DNA from: Saccharibacillus sacchari DSM 19268
Lineage (GTDB): Bacteria; Bacillota; Bacilli; Paenibacillales; Paenibacillaceae
Assembly (NCBI RefSeq): GCF_000585395.1
Contig: NZ_KK073875.1
Coordinates: 1-64,000, forward strand
Length of the DNA: 64,000 nucleotides
Direction of reading: 5' to 3'
Below the pieces are notes generated by a model that saw only the letters and a program-made list of their open reading frames with translations, was not told where the DNA came from and searched no databases. Positions within the stretch are counted from its first letter, which is position 1; each line of letters begins with the position of its first letter. The translations under genes were made by a program, and so were the position numbers. Below, in pieces: positions 55,091 to 64,000 of this stretch.

Positions 55091-56311
55091 TTAACGGTGC
55101 AGTTCAAAACGGGTATGCAGCGCTTTGAGCGCTTTAACCATATCGTCTTTTTTCACCAACACCCAAATGGTCGTATTCGAGTCTGCCGACTGCAAAATTT
55201 GTACGTTTTGCAGCGTCAGTGCTTCTACGATATGCGACATGATGCCCGGCACGCCGTTAATCCCTCCGCCGATCACGGACACTTTCGCACAACCGTTCAA
55301 CGCGCGCGGCTCATAACCGATTCCCCGCAGCGCGGTTAATGCACGCTCCGCCTCCGAATCGAATACCGTGTAGACGGCACCGACCGGCGTAACGTTGATA
55401 AAGTCGACGCTGATTGCATTTTCGGCCATCGCTTTGAATACGTTCAACGACAGCTGGCCGCTAGGGTCCGGCTGTTCGACCGTAATTTGCGTCACCCCGT
55501 TTACATATGCGATCCCGGTTACAAAGCGATCAATCACGCCGGCCGACACATCGGCAAAATTCTCCGGATGCGTGACGAGCGTGCCTTCCTCTTCCGAAAA
55601 CGTCGAGCGAACCCGAACCGGAATTTGCGCTTGCATGGCAATTTCCACGGCGCGAGGATGAATAACCTTCGCCCCCTGGTAAGCCATATTGCAGATCTCG
55701 GTATAACTCACCACTTCGAGCGGCTTGGCATCTTCGACCAAGCGCGGATCGGCGGTCAGAATGCCGTTTACATCCGTATAGATATCGACGATCTCCGCAT
55801 GAAGGGCAGCGCCGAGCGCCGTTGCCGACGTATCGCTGCCGCCCCGTCCCAGCGTCGTCAGATCGCCGTATTCGTTTTGTCCTTGGAACCCGGTCACGAT
55901 GACCACGCTATGATCCTGCAATTCGCGCAGGATTCGCTCCGGACGCATCTCCAAAATCCGCGCGTTGCCGAAGTGGCTGTCCGTCATGAATCCGGCTTGC
56001 GCTCCCGTCAAGACGGTTGCGTCAATGCCTTCCTGGTGCAAAATACCGCAAAGCGTAGCTGCAGAGATAATCTCCCCGCAGCCCATGAGCAGATCTTTTT
56101 CCTTGGCAGGCAGCGACTTCCCGCTTGTGGAAGCCGCCCATCCCAACAAGGTGTCGGTCGCATAAGGATCGCCGCTGCGTCCCATAGCGGATACGACGAC
56201 TACCAGCTGATAGCCGGCAGCCAACTCGCGCTGAACATGACGGACGACGTGCGCTCTCGCTTCTTCCGAAGAGAGCGACGTTCCGCCGAATTTCTGAACC
56301 CGAATAGCCAT
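55091..56311 (-). CDS. dapG: Aspartate kinase (DapG type)
   Basis: A 406-residue aspartokinase, first enzyme of the aspartate pathway. VQKFGGTSLSSEEARAHV opens the kinase fold, GRGGSDTSATALGAAL is the ATP/Asp loop, and two ACT domains occupy about 265-406 (ITVEQPDPSGQLSLNVFKAM; VSVIGGGINGVPGIMSHIVE). Position next to asd and dapA matches the diaminopimelate-sensitive aspartokinase I of Bacillus. Gap to asd is 15 bases. Confidence 0.95.
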   Translation of the reverse strand: MAIRVQKFGGTSLSSEEARAHVVRHVQRELAAGYQLVVVVSAMGRSGDPYATDTLLGWAASTSGKSLPAKEKDLLMGCGEIISAATLCGILHQEGIDATVLTGAQAGFMTDSHFGNARILEMRPERILRELQDHSVVIVTGFQGQNEYGDLTTLGRGGSDTSATALGAALHAEIVDIYTDVNGILTADPRLVEDAKPLEVVSYTEICNMAYQGAKVIHPRAVEIAMQAQIPVRVRSTFSEEEGTLVTHPENFADVSAGVIDRFVTGIAYVNGVTQITVEQPDPSGQLSLNVFKAMAENAISVDFINVTPVGAVYTVFDSEAERALTALRGIGYEPRALNGCAKVSVIGGGINGVPGIMSHIVEALTLQNVQILQSADSNTTIWVLVKKDDMVKALKALHTRFELHR

Positions 56312-56326
56312 GTTCTCTTCCTTTCG

Positions 56327-57370
56327 TTAAGCCTGCTGTGAACGTGCCGCGATAATTTCTGCGATCTGCACCGCATTCCATGCCGCGCCTTTAAGCAGAT
56401 TGTCCGAGACGATCCACAAGTTCAGGCCGGTCGGCGAATCGAGATCGCGACGCAAACGACCGACAAACACATCGTTTTTGCCCGCAGCATCGGTTGCAAG
56501 CGGATAAGCCTGATTGGCCGGATCGTCGACAACCGTGATGCCTGGTGCGTTTTCAAGCAGCGAACGCACTTCCTGCAAGTCGTATTCCGAACCCAGCTCC
56601 ACATAAACCGATTCCGAGTGTCCGTATACGACCGGGATGCGCACGCAAGTCGCCGTGACTTGAATCGATTCGTCGCCCATGATTTTTTTCGTTTCGTTGA
56701 TCATTTTCATTTCTTCGTAAGTAAAGCCGTTTTCCGTAAACTTATCGATCTGCGGAACCGCGTTGAAAGCGATCTGGTGCTTAACCGGAAGCGAAGCAAC
56801 CGGCAGCACGTCAGGGTTTACAGGTTCTCCGTTCACAATGGCCTTGGTTTGACGGTTCAGCTCGGCAATCGCCTTCGCACCCGAACCGGACACCGCCTGA
56901 TACGTCGAAACGATGATGCGTTTAAGGCCGTAGCGATCCTGGAGCGGCTTCAGCGCAGCAACCATCTGAATCGTCGAGCAGTTCGGGTTAGCGATGACGC
57001 CGTTATGCTCGAAGATTTTCTCCTCGTTTACTTCAGGGACAACGAGCGGTGCTGTCGGGTCCATACGGAATGCGCTCGTATTGTCGATGCATACCGTGCC
57101 GTGCTTGATTGCTTCCGGTATAAGAACTTTGCTGACGTCGCCGCCTGCGCTGAACAGCGCGATTTGCACGCCTTCAAAGCTCTCCGGCTTCGCTTCTTCA
57201 ACCGTCACCTCTTCTCCCTTGAACTTGAGCTTGCTGCCTGCGCTTCTCGCGGAAGACAGCAGTTTCAGGGTCTTGATCGGGAAGTTGCGCTCTTCGAGCA
57301 ATCTGAGGATTTGTTCACCGACGGCGCCGGTCGCACCGACTACGGCTACGTTAAACGTTTCATTCGACAT
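56327..57370 (-). CDS. asd: Aspartate-semialdehyde dehydrogenase
   Basis: A 347-residue NADPH-dependent dehydrogenase. VAVVGATGAVGEQILRLLEE is the nucleotide fold at residues 8-27, and the catalytic Cys is C131 in ANPNCSTIQ. Later RIPVVYGHSESVYVEL is the usual substrate-site segment. The ATG at 57370 follows AAAGGAGAG; the open frame continuing upstream runs through the promoter and is not coding. First gene of asd-dapG-dapA. In B. subtilis spoVFA-spoVFB precede asd; here dut does. Confidence 0.96.
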   Translation of the reverse strand: MSNETFNVAVVGATGAVGEQILRLLEERNFPIKTLKLLSSARSAGSKLKFKGEEVTVEEAKPESFEGVQIALFSAGGDVSKVLIPEAIKHGTVCIDNTSAFRMDPTAPLVVPEVNEEKIFEHNGVIANPNCSTIQMVAALKPLQDRYGLKRIIVSTYQAVSGSGAKAIAELNRQTKAIVNGEPVNPDVLPVASLPVKHQIAFNAVPQIDKFTENGFTYEEMKMINETKKIMGDESIQVTATCVRIPVVYGHSESVYVELGSEYDLQEVRSLLENAPGITVVDDPANQAYPLATDAAGKNDVFVGRLRRDLDSPTGLNLWIVSDNLLKGAAWNAVQIAEIIAARSQQA

Positions 57371-57431
57371 CTGGCTTGTCTCTCCTTTATATGGGGCAAA
57401 ATCGCTAAACATCAAGGTTTGCATTGTGAAT

Positions 57432-57460
57432 ATCATAGTTTGTATCCAAATAAAATGCAA
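57432..57460 (-). promoter_or_regulatory. asd-dapG-dapA promoter
   Basis: TTGCAT (57455-57460), a 17-base spacer and TATGAT (57432-57437) on the minus strand, about 60 bases before asd. Confidence 0.65.
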
Positions 57461-57494
57461 GACGTTCACGTTTGATGTCAGCGCTGCAAAAGCG

Positions 57495-57533
57495 AAAAAA
57501 GCCCGCGGCTTCTTTACTGGAAAGAAGCCGCGG
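57495..57533 (-). terminator. Terminator after dut
   Basis: A perfect 13-bp stem CCGCGGCTTCTTT / AAAGAAGCCGCGG with a five-base loop, followed by six T on the minus strand. It isolates asd from the mlpA-dut unit. Confidence 0.9.
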
Positions 57534-57551
57534 CTTCCCGCAAAAAAAGTT

Positions 57552-57998
57552 CTATTTGCCTGTATGACCAAAGCCGCCGGTTCCCCGAACCGTCTCCGAC
57601 AACTCTTCGACTTCTGTCAATGCTGTCTCCGGAATTTCCTGGAACACCATCTGCGCAATCCGCTCGCCGCGAGCGATCGTGAACGGCTCTTGCCCCAGAT
57701 TGATCAGCAGCACTTTGATCTCTCCGCGGTAATCCGCATCAATCGTTCCCGGCGAATTCAAACAAGTAATCCCATGCTTGAATGCCAGGCCGCTGCGCGG
57801 ACGAATTTGGGCTTCGAGTCCGCCCGGCATGGCAATCGCGATACCGGTAGGCACGAGCGCGCGCTGCATCGGCGCCAGTACCATCGGCTCCAGAACAGCG
57901 GCTTGCAGGTCGTAACCCGCAGCAAGTTCCGTCATTTTACGCGGCAAAGCCAGATCTTCATTACCGGGAAATCGTTTAATTTGTACTAGATGGGACAA
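57552..57998 (-). CDS. dut: dUTP diphosphatase
   Basis: A 148-residue trimeric dUTPase that removes dUTP to keep uracil out of DNA. The five family motifs are visible, including [40 protein letters not shown] and the C-terminal [11 protein letters not shown]. The start is set at the TTG at 57998 (AAGGAG eight bases before), giving (M)SHLVQIKRF; an ATG six bases upstream sits too close to the binding site. It overlaps the end of mlpA by about 20 bases. dUTPases at this place may stem from an old phage-type gene. Confidence 0.94.
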   Translation of the reverse strand: MSHLVQIKRFPGNEDLALPRKMTELAAGYDLQAAVLEPMVLAPMQRALVPTGIAIAMPGGLEAQIRPRSGLAFKHGITCLNSPGTIDADYRGEIKVLLINLGQEPFTIARGERIAQMVFQEIPETALTEVEELSETVRGTGGFGHTGK

Positions 57999-59241
57999 GT
58001 TCATCTCTCCTTAAAGCGTTAATCGCGCGATCGGAATTTCCGACCATGGCTACAGCGAACGGTTGGGCAAACAAATGATCAAGCGCAAGACGGACGTCTT
58101 TTTCCGTAACGGCTTCGACCTTGGCGATCGTCTCGTCGATACTCTCGTGACGTCCGAGCATCAGCTCGTTTTTGCCTAAGCGATTCATGCGGCTTCCGCT
58201 GCCTTCGAGTCCCATGATCAAGCTGCCTTTAAGCTGCTGTTTGCCTTTGAAAATCTCGGATTCGCTCAGCCCGTTACTTTGTATATCTTGCAGCACTTCA
58301 CGCGTTAATTGCAGGACCTCCGCGGTTTGTTTCGGTGCGGTTCCCGCATAGATCGTGAAGTATCCGCTGTCGATATGGGCACTGTGGTACGAGTAAACGG
58401 AATACGCAAGCCCACGTTTCTCCCGAATCTCCTGGAACAGCTTCGAGCTCATGCCGCCGCCGATCGAGTTGTTAAGCAAAGCCATCGCATATTGACGCGG
58501 ATCGTCATAACCGAACCCTTGGAAAGCCAAGCAAATATGATTTTGCTCGGTCTTCTTTTTCCGGTAAACAAGTCCGCCGTCGAAGGACGGAACCGTAATC
58601 GACTGCTCCTCGCCATGACGCTGAAATGATCCGAAATGCCGCTCGAGAAGCTCTCGAATATCGTCTCCGAGATTGCCTGCAATCGCTAAGATCGTATTGT
58701 TTATCGTGTAGCGCTCATTCATGAACCCCATTAAATCATCCGAAGACATAGCCTCCAGATGTTCCTGCGTACCCAGAATCGGCATCGCCAACGGATGGCC
58801 TTCGTATGCGGCTTCCACGATCAAATCATGCACCAGATCGTCAGGATCATCCAGATACATCGAGATTTCTTCGAAGATTACGTTCTTTTCGCGCGCCAGT
58901 TCTTCCGGATCGAACTTGGAATTGAAGAACATATCCGCCAATGTATCCATAGCGATCGGAAGATGCTCATCCAATACCTTGGCGTAATAGCTCGTATATT
59001 CTTTTGATGTAAAGGCATTGACATTGCCTCCGATCGCATCGAATTGCTCCGCGATCTCTCTTGCATTGTAACGGTCCGTGCCTTTGAACAACATGTGCTC
59101 GATAAAGTGCGAGATACCGTTATCGGCTTGCGTCTCGTTTCGAGATCCGTTCTTGACCCAGATGCCGAACGACACCGAGCGCGAACCCGGGATATGCTCG
59201 GCTACCACTCGCAGCCCGTTGCTCAACGTATATTTTTCCAA
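57976..59241 (-). CDS. mlpA: M16 family processing peptidase (MlpA/YmxG)
   Basis: A 421-residue zinc peptidase of the mitochondrial-processing-peptidase type. HFIEHMLF at 45-52 is the HxxEH motif, and the distal Glu lies in the [20 protein letters not shown] helix region. [13 protein letters not shown] is a conserved substrate-side segment. In B. subtilis MlpA lies next to pnpA and has been tied to control of extracellular proteases. The start is the TTG at 59241 after GGGAGGGAATAACGCT. ylxY, which lies between pnp and this gene in Bacillus, is missing. Confidence 0.92.
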   Translation of the reverse strand: MEKYTLSNGLRVVAEHIPGSRSVSFGIWVKNGSRNETQADNGISHFIEHMLFKGTDRYNAREIAEQFDAIGGNVNAFTSKEYTSYYAKVLDEHLPIAMDTLADMFFNSKFDPEELAREKNVIFEEISMYLDDPDDLVHDLIVEAAYEGHPLAMPILGTQEHLEAMSSDDLMGFMNERYTINNTILAIAGNLGDDIRELLERHFGSFQRHGEEQSITVPSFDGGLVYRKKKTEQNHICLAFQGFGYDDPRQYAMALLNNSIGGGMSSKLFQEIREKRGLAYSVYSYHSAHIDSGYFTIYAGTAPKQTAEVLQLTREVLQDIQSNGLSESEIFKGKQQLKGSLIMGLEGSGSRMNRLGKNELMLGRHESIDETIAKVEAVTEKDVRLALDHLFAQPFAVAMVGNSDRAINALRRDELVPSSTN

Positions 59242-59393
59242 AGCGTTATTCCCTCCCGTACACTCGACCAATAGATATCGGTTCAAATAAACGTGCAAAC
59301 TCTATCCTAGCAAATTTTCGCGTTGTACTCAACAAAGTTTGGACATCGGTATTTCCGTCGGTCGAAGTCATGTCCGCAAGACGAAGTATGCAT

Positions 59394-59429
59394 AAAAAAA
59401 GAGCCAGAACATGATTCTGCCTCTTTTTT
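59394..59429 (-). terminator. pnp terminator
   Basis: AAAAAAAGAG and CAGAA pair with TTCTG and CTCTTTTTT around a CATGA loop, 26 bases after the pnp stop. Confidence 0.8.
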
Positions 59430-59454
59430 CGTTCATTTATAAAATGTTGTTGAT

Positions 59455-61557
59455 TTAGGATTTAGCAGGAGCGTTGTTGCTCAGCAGAATCTTATGCGAA
59501 AGGTTAACGCGTCCTTGCGCATCGATCTCCGTAACTTTCACTTGAAGCTTGTCGCCAACGGCCACAACATCTTCGACTTTCGCTACGCGTTCCGCAGCAA
59601 GCTGCGAAATATGCACGAGGCCGTCTTTGCCAGGGATCAGTTCGACGAATGCGCCGAATTTTTCGATCCGGCGAACGGTACCTTCGTACACTTCGCCGAC
59701 TACGACTTCGCGCACGATGTTCTGAATGATCTCGGAAGCTTTGTTGATCATGTCTTCGTCGTTGGAAGCAATAAATACGCGACCATCCTGCTCGATATCG
59801 ATCTTGACGCCGGTTTCTTCAATGATCTTGTTGATGATCTTGCCGCCTGCACCGATTACATCGCGGATCTTATCCGGCTTGATGTTGATGATCGTGATCT
59901 TCGGTGCGTATTTCGACATTTTTTCTCTAGGCGTTTGAATGGCTTGAAGCATTTGCTCCAGGATGTGCATGCGGCCTTCGCGAGCTTGCGTCAGCGCTTC
60001 AGCCAGAATCTCGCGGCTGATGCCGTCGATTTTGATATCCATTTGGATCGCGGTTACGCCGGCTTTTGTCCCCGCAACTTTGAAGTCCATGTCGCCGAGG
60101 TGATCTTCCATGCCTTGGATGTCGGACAGGATCGACACATGGTCGCCATCCTTGATCAGACCCATCGCCACACCCGCAACCGGTGCTTTAAGCGGCACGC
60201 CTGCATCCATCATCGCCAGTGTGCTGGCACAGATGCTGGCTTGCGACGTGGAGCCGTTCGATTCCAGCACTTCGGAAACGAGACGGATTGTATATGGGAA
60301 TTCGGTTTCCGAAGGAATAACTTTCATCAGTGCACGCTCGCCGAGCGCTCCGTGTCCGATTTCGCGGCGACCCGGCGCTCTGAGCGGACGAGCTTCGCCG
60401 ACGCTGAACGGAGGGAAGTTGTAATGGTGCATAAAACGCTTGGTATCTTCCGGAGAAACGCCGTCAAGCGTTTGCGAATCGCCCAATACGCCCAGCGTAC
60501 AGATGCTCAGCGCTTGCGTTTGTCCGCGCGTGAACAGACCCGAACCGTGAACGCGCGGCAGCAGCGCGACGTCGGAGCTGATCGGACGAATTTCGGCCAG
60601 ACCGCGTCCGTCCGGGCGCACCTTGTCATGCGTAATCAGGCGGCGAACTTCTTCTTTTACGATATCGTGCAGAATTTCTTTGACGTCGTCCAATTTGTCC
60701 GGTGTTTCCAAATACAATTCGGAGAAGTGCGTGATTGCTTCTTCGCTTACCGCGTCGATCGCATCTTGACGTGCATGCTTTTCGGCAATGCGTACAGCTT
60801 CAACCAGACGCGATGCGGCAAAAGCACGTACCGCTTCGTTGACTTCAGCGTCTACGGCATGCAACTTCACTGCCATTTTCGGCTTGCCCGCTTTTTCGAC
60901 GAGCTGCTCGATGCTGGCTACGATTTCTTTGACCGCGTCGTGGCCGAACATAATCGCTTCGAGCATGACTTCTTCCGGAACTTCGTTGCCTTCCGCCTCA
61001 ACCATCATGATCGCGTCTTTTGTACCTGCAACCACGAGGTACAGATCGCTTGCTTCTTGCTGAGCCTGCGTCGGATTCACGACAAATTGACCGTCTACGC
61101 GTCCAACGGCTACGCCGCCGATCGGTCCGTCAAACGGAACATCGGAAATACTAAGCGCTGCGGAAGTTCCGATCATTGCCGCGATTTGCGGCTCGTTATC
61201 ATGATCCACGCTCATTACGATATTTTGAATTTGCACGTCGTTACGGAAACCTTCCGGGAACAACGGACGAATCGGACGGTCAGTCAAACGGCTTGCCAAA
61301 ATCGCTTTTTCGCTTGGACGTCCTTCACGTTTAATAAATCCGCCTGGAATTTTACCTACCGCGTACATTCTTTCTTCATAGTTCACGGTTAAAGGGAAAA
61401 AGTCGAGATCTTTAGGCTGGTTGGAGGCAGTCACGGTGCAGAGTACGACAGTTTCGCCGTAATGAACCATTACCGCTGCATTTGCTTGTTTGGCCAAACG
61501 ACCGGTTTTCAGCGTAAGGGTACGTCCCCCAAGCTGCATTTCTACTTGCTGTTCCAT
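59455..61557 (-). CDS. pnp: Polyribonucleotide nucleotidyltransferase (PNPase)
   Basis: A 700-residue 3'-to-5' phosphorolytic exoribonuclease. Two RNase PH-like domains (about 10-230 and 310-540; [29 protein letters not shown]) flank a helical linker. Then come a KH domain ([20 protein letters not shown], about 560-615) and an S1 domain ([20 protein letters not shown], about 625-690). The start at 61557 follows GAGGAGGAGTTTC. It lies downstream of rpsO as in most bacteria. Confidence 0.97.
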   Translation of the reverse strand: MEQQVEMQLGGRTLTLKTGRLAKQANAAVMVHYGETVVLCTVTASNQPKDLDFFPLTVNYEERMYAVGKIPGGFIKREGRPSEKAILASRLTDRPIRPLFPEGFRNDVQIQNIVMSVDHDNEPQIAAMIGTSAALSISDVPFDGPIGGVAVGRVDGQFVVNPTQAQQEASDLYLVVAGTKDAIMMVEAEGNEVPEEVMLEAIMFGHDAVKEIVASIEQLVEKAGKPKMAVKLHAVDAEVNEAVRAFAASRLVEAVRIAEKHARQDAIDAVSEEAITHFSELYLETPDKLDDVKEILHDIVKEEVRRLITHDKVRPDGRGLAEIRPISSDVALLPRVHGSGLFTRGQTQALSICTLGVLGDSQTLDGVSPEDTKRFMHHYNFPPFSVGEARPLRAPGRREIGHGALGERALMKVIPSETEFPYTIRLVSEVLESNGSTSQASICASTLAMMDAGVPLKAPVAGVAMGLIKDGDHVSILSDIQGMEDHLGDMDFKVAGTKAGVTAIQMDIKIDGISREILAEALTQAREGRMHILEQMLQAIQTPREKMSKYAPKITIINIKPDKIRDVIGAGGKIINKIIEETGVKIDIEQDGRVFIASNDEDMINKASEIIQNIVREVVVGEVYEGTVRRIEKFGAFVELIPGKDGLVHISQLAAERVAKVEDVVAVGDKLQVKVTEIDAQGRVNLSHKILLSNNAPAKS

Positions 61558-61681
61558 GAAACTCCTCCTCGGATCGTCTTCGCTCATTCATTAAGTATAA
61601 AAAACAACCTGGCTGCTGCCGTCGGCTCCAAAAAAGACCATACGGTTCACAACCAGGCTGCTTGTGCAAAACTTTTTAATT

Positions 61682-61951
61682 TTAGCGACGCAGGCCGAGT
61701 TTTTCGATCAGTGCGCTATAACGTCTAACATCATTGTTTTTCAGGTAAGCCAACAGTCTGCGACGTTGTCCGACCATTTTCAGAAGACCGCGACGCGAGT
61801 GGTGATCTTTCTTGTGCGTACGCAGGTGATCCGTCAGGTTAACGATGTTTTCCGTCAGGATCGCAACTTGAACTTCAGGAGATCCTGTATCGGATTCGTG
61901 AGTTCTGTGCTCTTCGATCAGTTGGTTCTTACGTTCTTGTGTCAATGCCAT
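61682..61951 (-). CDS. rpsO: 30S ribosomal protein S15
   Basis: The exact 89-residue S15 ([20 protein letters not shown]...), with the conserved [16 protein letters not shown] and [21 protein letters not shown] blocks that contact 16S rRNA. The ATG at 61951 follows GGAGGTGAATTGG. Between rpsO and pnp a weak ACC/GGT hairpin plus T-run may partly terminate. Confidence 0.97.
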   Translation of the reverse strand: MALTQERKNQLIEEHRTHESDTGSPEVQVAILTENIVNLTDHLRTHKKDHHSRRGLLKMVGQRRRLLAYLKNNDVRRYSALIEKLGLRR

Positions 61952-62122
61952 CCAATTCACCTCCAAATAATTTAGAAAATCTGATCCCCAAAAGCCTCGT
62001 ATCGGCCGGTGAAAGCCAGAAACCAAGCCATGGTTAAGTTACTTACGTGAACGCAAGCAACGTAAATCAGTATAACAAACGTTTACTGAAAAGTAAACCA
62101 TCATGCTATAAAAATCGAACGC

Positions 62123-63064
62123 TTACTGGTTAAGAATGCCGCGCGCTTCATCGGCATCTTTGGCAATCTGCGCCACAAGCTCGTCAATTCCCGAAAACTT
62201 TCGTTCAGGACGGATGTACTGCACCAGGTCAATCCAAACGTCTTCACCGTAAATACTACGATCAAAGTCGAACAGATGGGTCTCGAACGTAGGCTTGATA
62301 CTGCCATCCGTGAACGTCGGCTTAACACCCACGTTCATGACGCCTCCGTAGACTTCCCCCTCAAGGCCGAAACGCACCGCGTACACGCCTTTTGCAGGGG
62401 TTACATAATGTCCTGAAGGGTCGACGTTGGCTGTAGGGAAGCCAATCGTGCGACCGCGTTTATCTCCGCCTACCACAGTGCCGCGCACCCGATAAGGACG
62501 ACCGAGCAAGCGATGGGCTTTCTCCGCATCACCGAGCTTCAGCGCAGCGCGAATCCCGGAACTGCCGACTTTCTCTTCCTCCAGTAAAAACGGAGCAACC
62601 GTCTCGACGTCGATCTTCCCGCCGCTAAGCGGGTGGATGGCTTCCGCAGTACCTTCACCCATAAACCCGAACCGGAAATCGAAGCCAACGACTGCCGTTG
62701 CCACTTGGAGCGGAAGAAGCACTTTGGTCACGAAATCAGACGGAGGAACTTTTGAAAATTCTGGCGTAAATTCGCCCACATACATATAATCCACGCCAAG
62801 CTCTTCCAGAATGCTTTCCTTGTCGCGCAGAGGCGTCAGGTAGCCTTCGTAATCGCCTTTGCCCATCACTTCTTTCGGATGGGGGTGGAACGTCAGTACC
62901 GCGACCGGCAATTGTAGGCTGCGTCCCAATTCCAGTGCACGTTGAATGACGCTCACATGCCCTAGATGAAGACCGTCGAATTGTCCGATTGCCAGAATCT
63001 GCCGCTGAACAGGGATGGTTTCTCCGACCCCGATTAAAGGATAAGTTAGCGTTATCGTCTTCAC
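62123..63064 (-). CDS. ribF: Bifunctional riboflavin kinase / FAD synthetase
   Basis: A 313-residue enzyme making FMN and FAD. The N-terminal adenylyltransferase domain has AIGQFDGLHLGHVSVIQRA and LTFHPHPKEVM; the C-terminal flavokinase domain (about 185-310) has GRTIGFPTANVDP and GVMNVGVKPTF. The start is GTG, with AGGTGATCG eight bases before it. It lies between truB and rpsO as in Bacillus, 70 bases after truB. Confidence 0.96.
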   Translation of the reverse strand: MKTITLTYPLIGVGETIPVQRQILAIGQFDGLHLGHVSVIQRALELGRSLQLPVAVLTFHPHPKEVMGKGDYEGYLTPLRDKESILEELGVDYMYVGEFTPEFSKVPPSDFVTKVLLPLQVATAVVGFDFRFGFMGEGTAEAIHPLSGGKIDVETVAPFLLEEEKVGSSGIRAALKLGDAEKAHRLLGRPYRVRGTVVGGDKRGRTIGFPTANVDPSGHYVTPAKGVYAVRFGLEGEVYGGVMNVGVKPTFTDGSIKPTFETHLFDFDRSIYGEDVWIDLVQYIRPERKFSGIDELVAQIAKDADEARGILNQ

Positions 63065-63134
63065 TTTTCGATCACCTGCATTTTCCGTCGCTTGGTCGTT
63101 CGGTCATTGTTATTCTTTGCCCAGTGCCGGACAT

Positions 63135-64000
63135 TTAAGGCAAGAACACTTTAACCGGAACGACTTTGCCGACTTCTTCGTCCCATCTGTAAATCCCGAT
63201 AAAGCGGTCATCCGGCGTGTAGAGTCTGAACTCTTTTTGCAGCCCTTCCGCGGAAGGCAGTACAGCCCAAGACGACAGCTTTTGTCCGCGCAACGCGTTC
63301 TCCAGCCTGCGCTCGTCTACCTTATGCTCAGGCATATGAACAGCCGCCTTGTCTGCCCGAACGAGCGTATCCGCGAGCGTGCCGGCTTCCATCCGCTCCG
63401 CAATCTCTTCAAAGGTCAGGCAACCATCCAGACCGATACCCGCGGACAGCGTGCGCTCCAGCTTCGCCATCGTCGACGGAACGCCCAATTTGGCGCCCAG
63501 ATCGACGCAGAGCGTCCGAATATAAGTTCCTTTTGAACATAATACGCGCAAAGAAACCTCCGGCTGATCGCCTTCTTCAAAGCCCGTGACTTCGAGTTCG
63601 TGGATCACCACTTCGCGCGCTTTGCGTTCCACGGTCTTTCCTTCCCGAGCCAGCTCGTAAAGTCGTTTACCGTCAACTTTGATTGCCGAATACATAGGCG
63701 GAGTCTGCATGATCGGACCGATAAAGTCGGCCAACGCCTCTCTCACCTGCGCTTCGGTAATTCCTGTTTCGGGCAGTTCCTCAATGATGGTTCCCGTCAG
63801 GTCTTCCGTGTCCGTCGCGATGCCGAATTTCAATACCGCACGGTATTCCTTCGGCATTTCCTGCAAATATTCGACCATCCGGGTAGCGCGCCCCAAACAA
63901 AGCGGCAGCACGCCGGTAACGGACGGATCAAGCGTGCCCGTATGGCCGATTCGTTTCATTTGAAGCAACCGCCGACATTTCGCCACGACATCGTGAGACG
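63135..64000 (-). CDS. truB: tRNA pseudouridine-55 synthase, 5' end outside the window
   Basis: The C-terminal 287 residues or so of TruB, which makes pseudouridine 55 in the T-arm of tRNAs. The catalytic Asp is in GHTGTLDPSVTGVLPLCLG. The reading frame stays open to base 64000, where SHDVVAKCRRLLQMKR can be read, so the true start and the usual KPxGxTS region lie beyond the edge. YRAVLKFGIATDTEDLTG and YIRTLCVDLGAKLG are further family blocks. The small C-terminal domain with RLENALRGQKLS is complete. Confidence 0.95.
   Translation of the reverse strand, partial: SHDVVAKCRRLLQMKRIGHTGTLDPSVTGVLPLCLGRATRMVEYLQEMPKEYRAVLKFGIATDTEDLTGTIIEELPETGITEAQVREALADFIGPIMQTPPMYSAIKVDGKRLYELAREGKTVERKAREVVIHELEVTGFEEGDQPEVSLRVLCSKGTYIRTLCVDLGAKLGVPSTMAKLERTLSAGIGLDGCLTFEEIAERMEAGTLADTLVRADKAAVHMPEHKVDERRLENALRGQKLSSWAVLPSAEGLQKEFRLYTPDDRFIGIYRWDEEVGKVVPVKVFLP

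Noticed and set aside
59494-61392. A 632-codon open frame on the plus strand opposite pnp
   Set aside because: It mirrors the codon pattern of pnp, has no ribosome binding site and no family resemblance. It is a side effect of the codon bias of the real gene.
1-64000. CRISPR arrays, insertion sequences, prophage, integrase or tRNA genes
   Set aside because: Read through on both strands; no regularly spaced short repeats, transposase or integrase genes, or tRNA cloverleaf sequences were seen.

Overview
The window looks like chromosomal core DNA of a Gram-positive member of the Bacillales, most likely Paenibacillaceae. A Saccharibacillus-like genus is my best guess, but I could not run a database comparison. 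The evidence is strong GGAGG-type ribosome binding sites, TTG and GTG starts, intrinsic terminators, a T-box, a bacillithiol-type reductase, SpoVS, SpoIIIE and RNase J/RNase Y, and a right half that follows the Bacillus truB-ribF-rpsO-pnp ... recA-rny-ymdB-spoVS gene order. Base composition looks even. I see no prophage, insertion sequence, integrase or CRISPR array.

Layout. 1-700: the 5' end of a 16S rRNA gene on the minus strand, with its leader and two tandem promoters. 900-9,450: an AI-2E family permease, the odhAB (2-oxoglutarate dehydrogenase) operon, a PPK2 kinase, a small zinc-ribbon-like protein and a carA without carB. 9,450-13,120: an RsgA-type GTPase behind a long structured leader, the bacillithiol-disulfide reductase ypdA, an unknown gene and a YneR-like protein. 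13,300-17,600: a leader peptide, an attenuator and a heterodimeric ABC exporter, an arrangement like Bacillus bmrB-bmrCD. 17,760-24,300: an SLH-domain protein, argS with an arginine T-box, a cysteine-rich four-helix copper-binding protein, a CobW-type metallochaperone and a YhdH-type reductase. 24,500-31,100: a two-gene 2-oxoacid:ferredoxin oxidoreductase and an nrtR-pncA-pncB NAD-salvage operon. 31,137-36,250: a tandem GNAT protein, ricA, a secreted transglutaminase-like protein, pduL, spoVS and ymdB. 36,370-64,000: rny, recX, recA, cinA, pgsA, yajQ, rodZ-like, ymfK, ymfI, ymfH, ymfF, spoIIIE, rnj, dapA, dapG, asd, dut, mlpA, pnp, rpsO, ribF and a truncated truB, all on the minus strand.

How the genes work together. 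The right half combines RNA decay and processing (pnp, rnj, rny, ricA), lysine/diaminopimelate precursor synthesis (asd-dapG-dapA), DNA repair (recA with an SOS box, recX) and envelope functions (pgsA, rodZ-like). Several genes that normally sit in this neighbourhood in spore formers (ylxY, ymxH, spoVFAB, tepA, cotE) are absent, which suggests reduced sporulation.

The most interesting unexplained signals are: a four-copy family of long imperfect palindromes in intergenic gaps (two subtypes, sharing near-identical blocks); a structured promoter-to-terminator leader before rsgA whose parts can pair in two alternative ways; the leader-peptide attenuator before the ABC exporter; a fused-subunit ferredoxin oxidoreductase with an FNR-like site at activator spacing; and a palindrome over the start of the NrtR operon.
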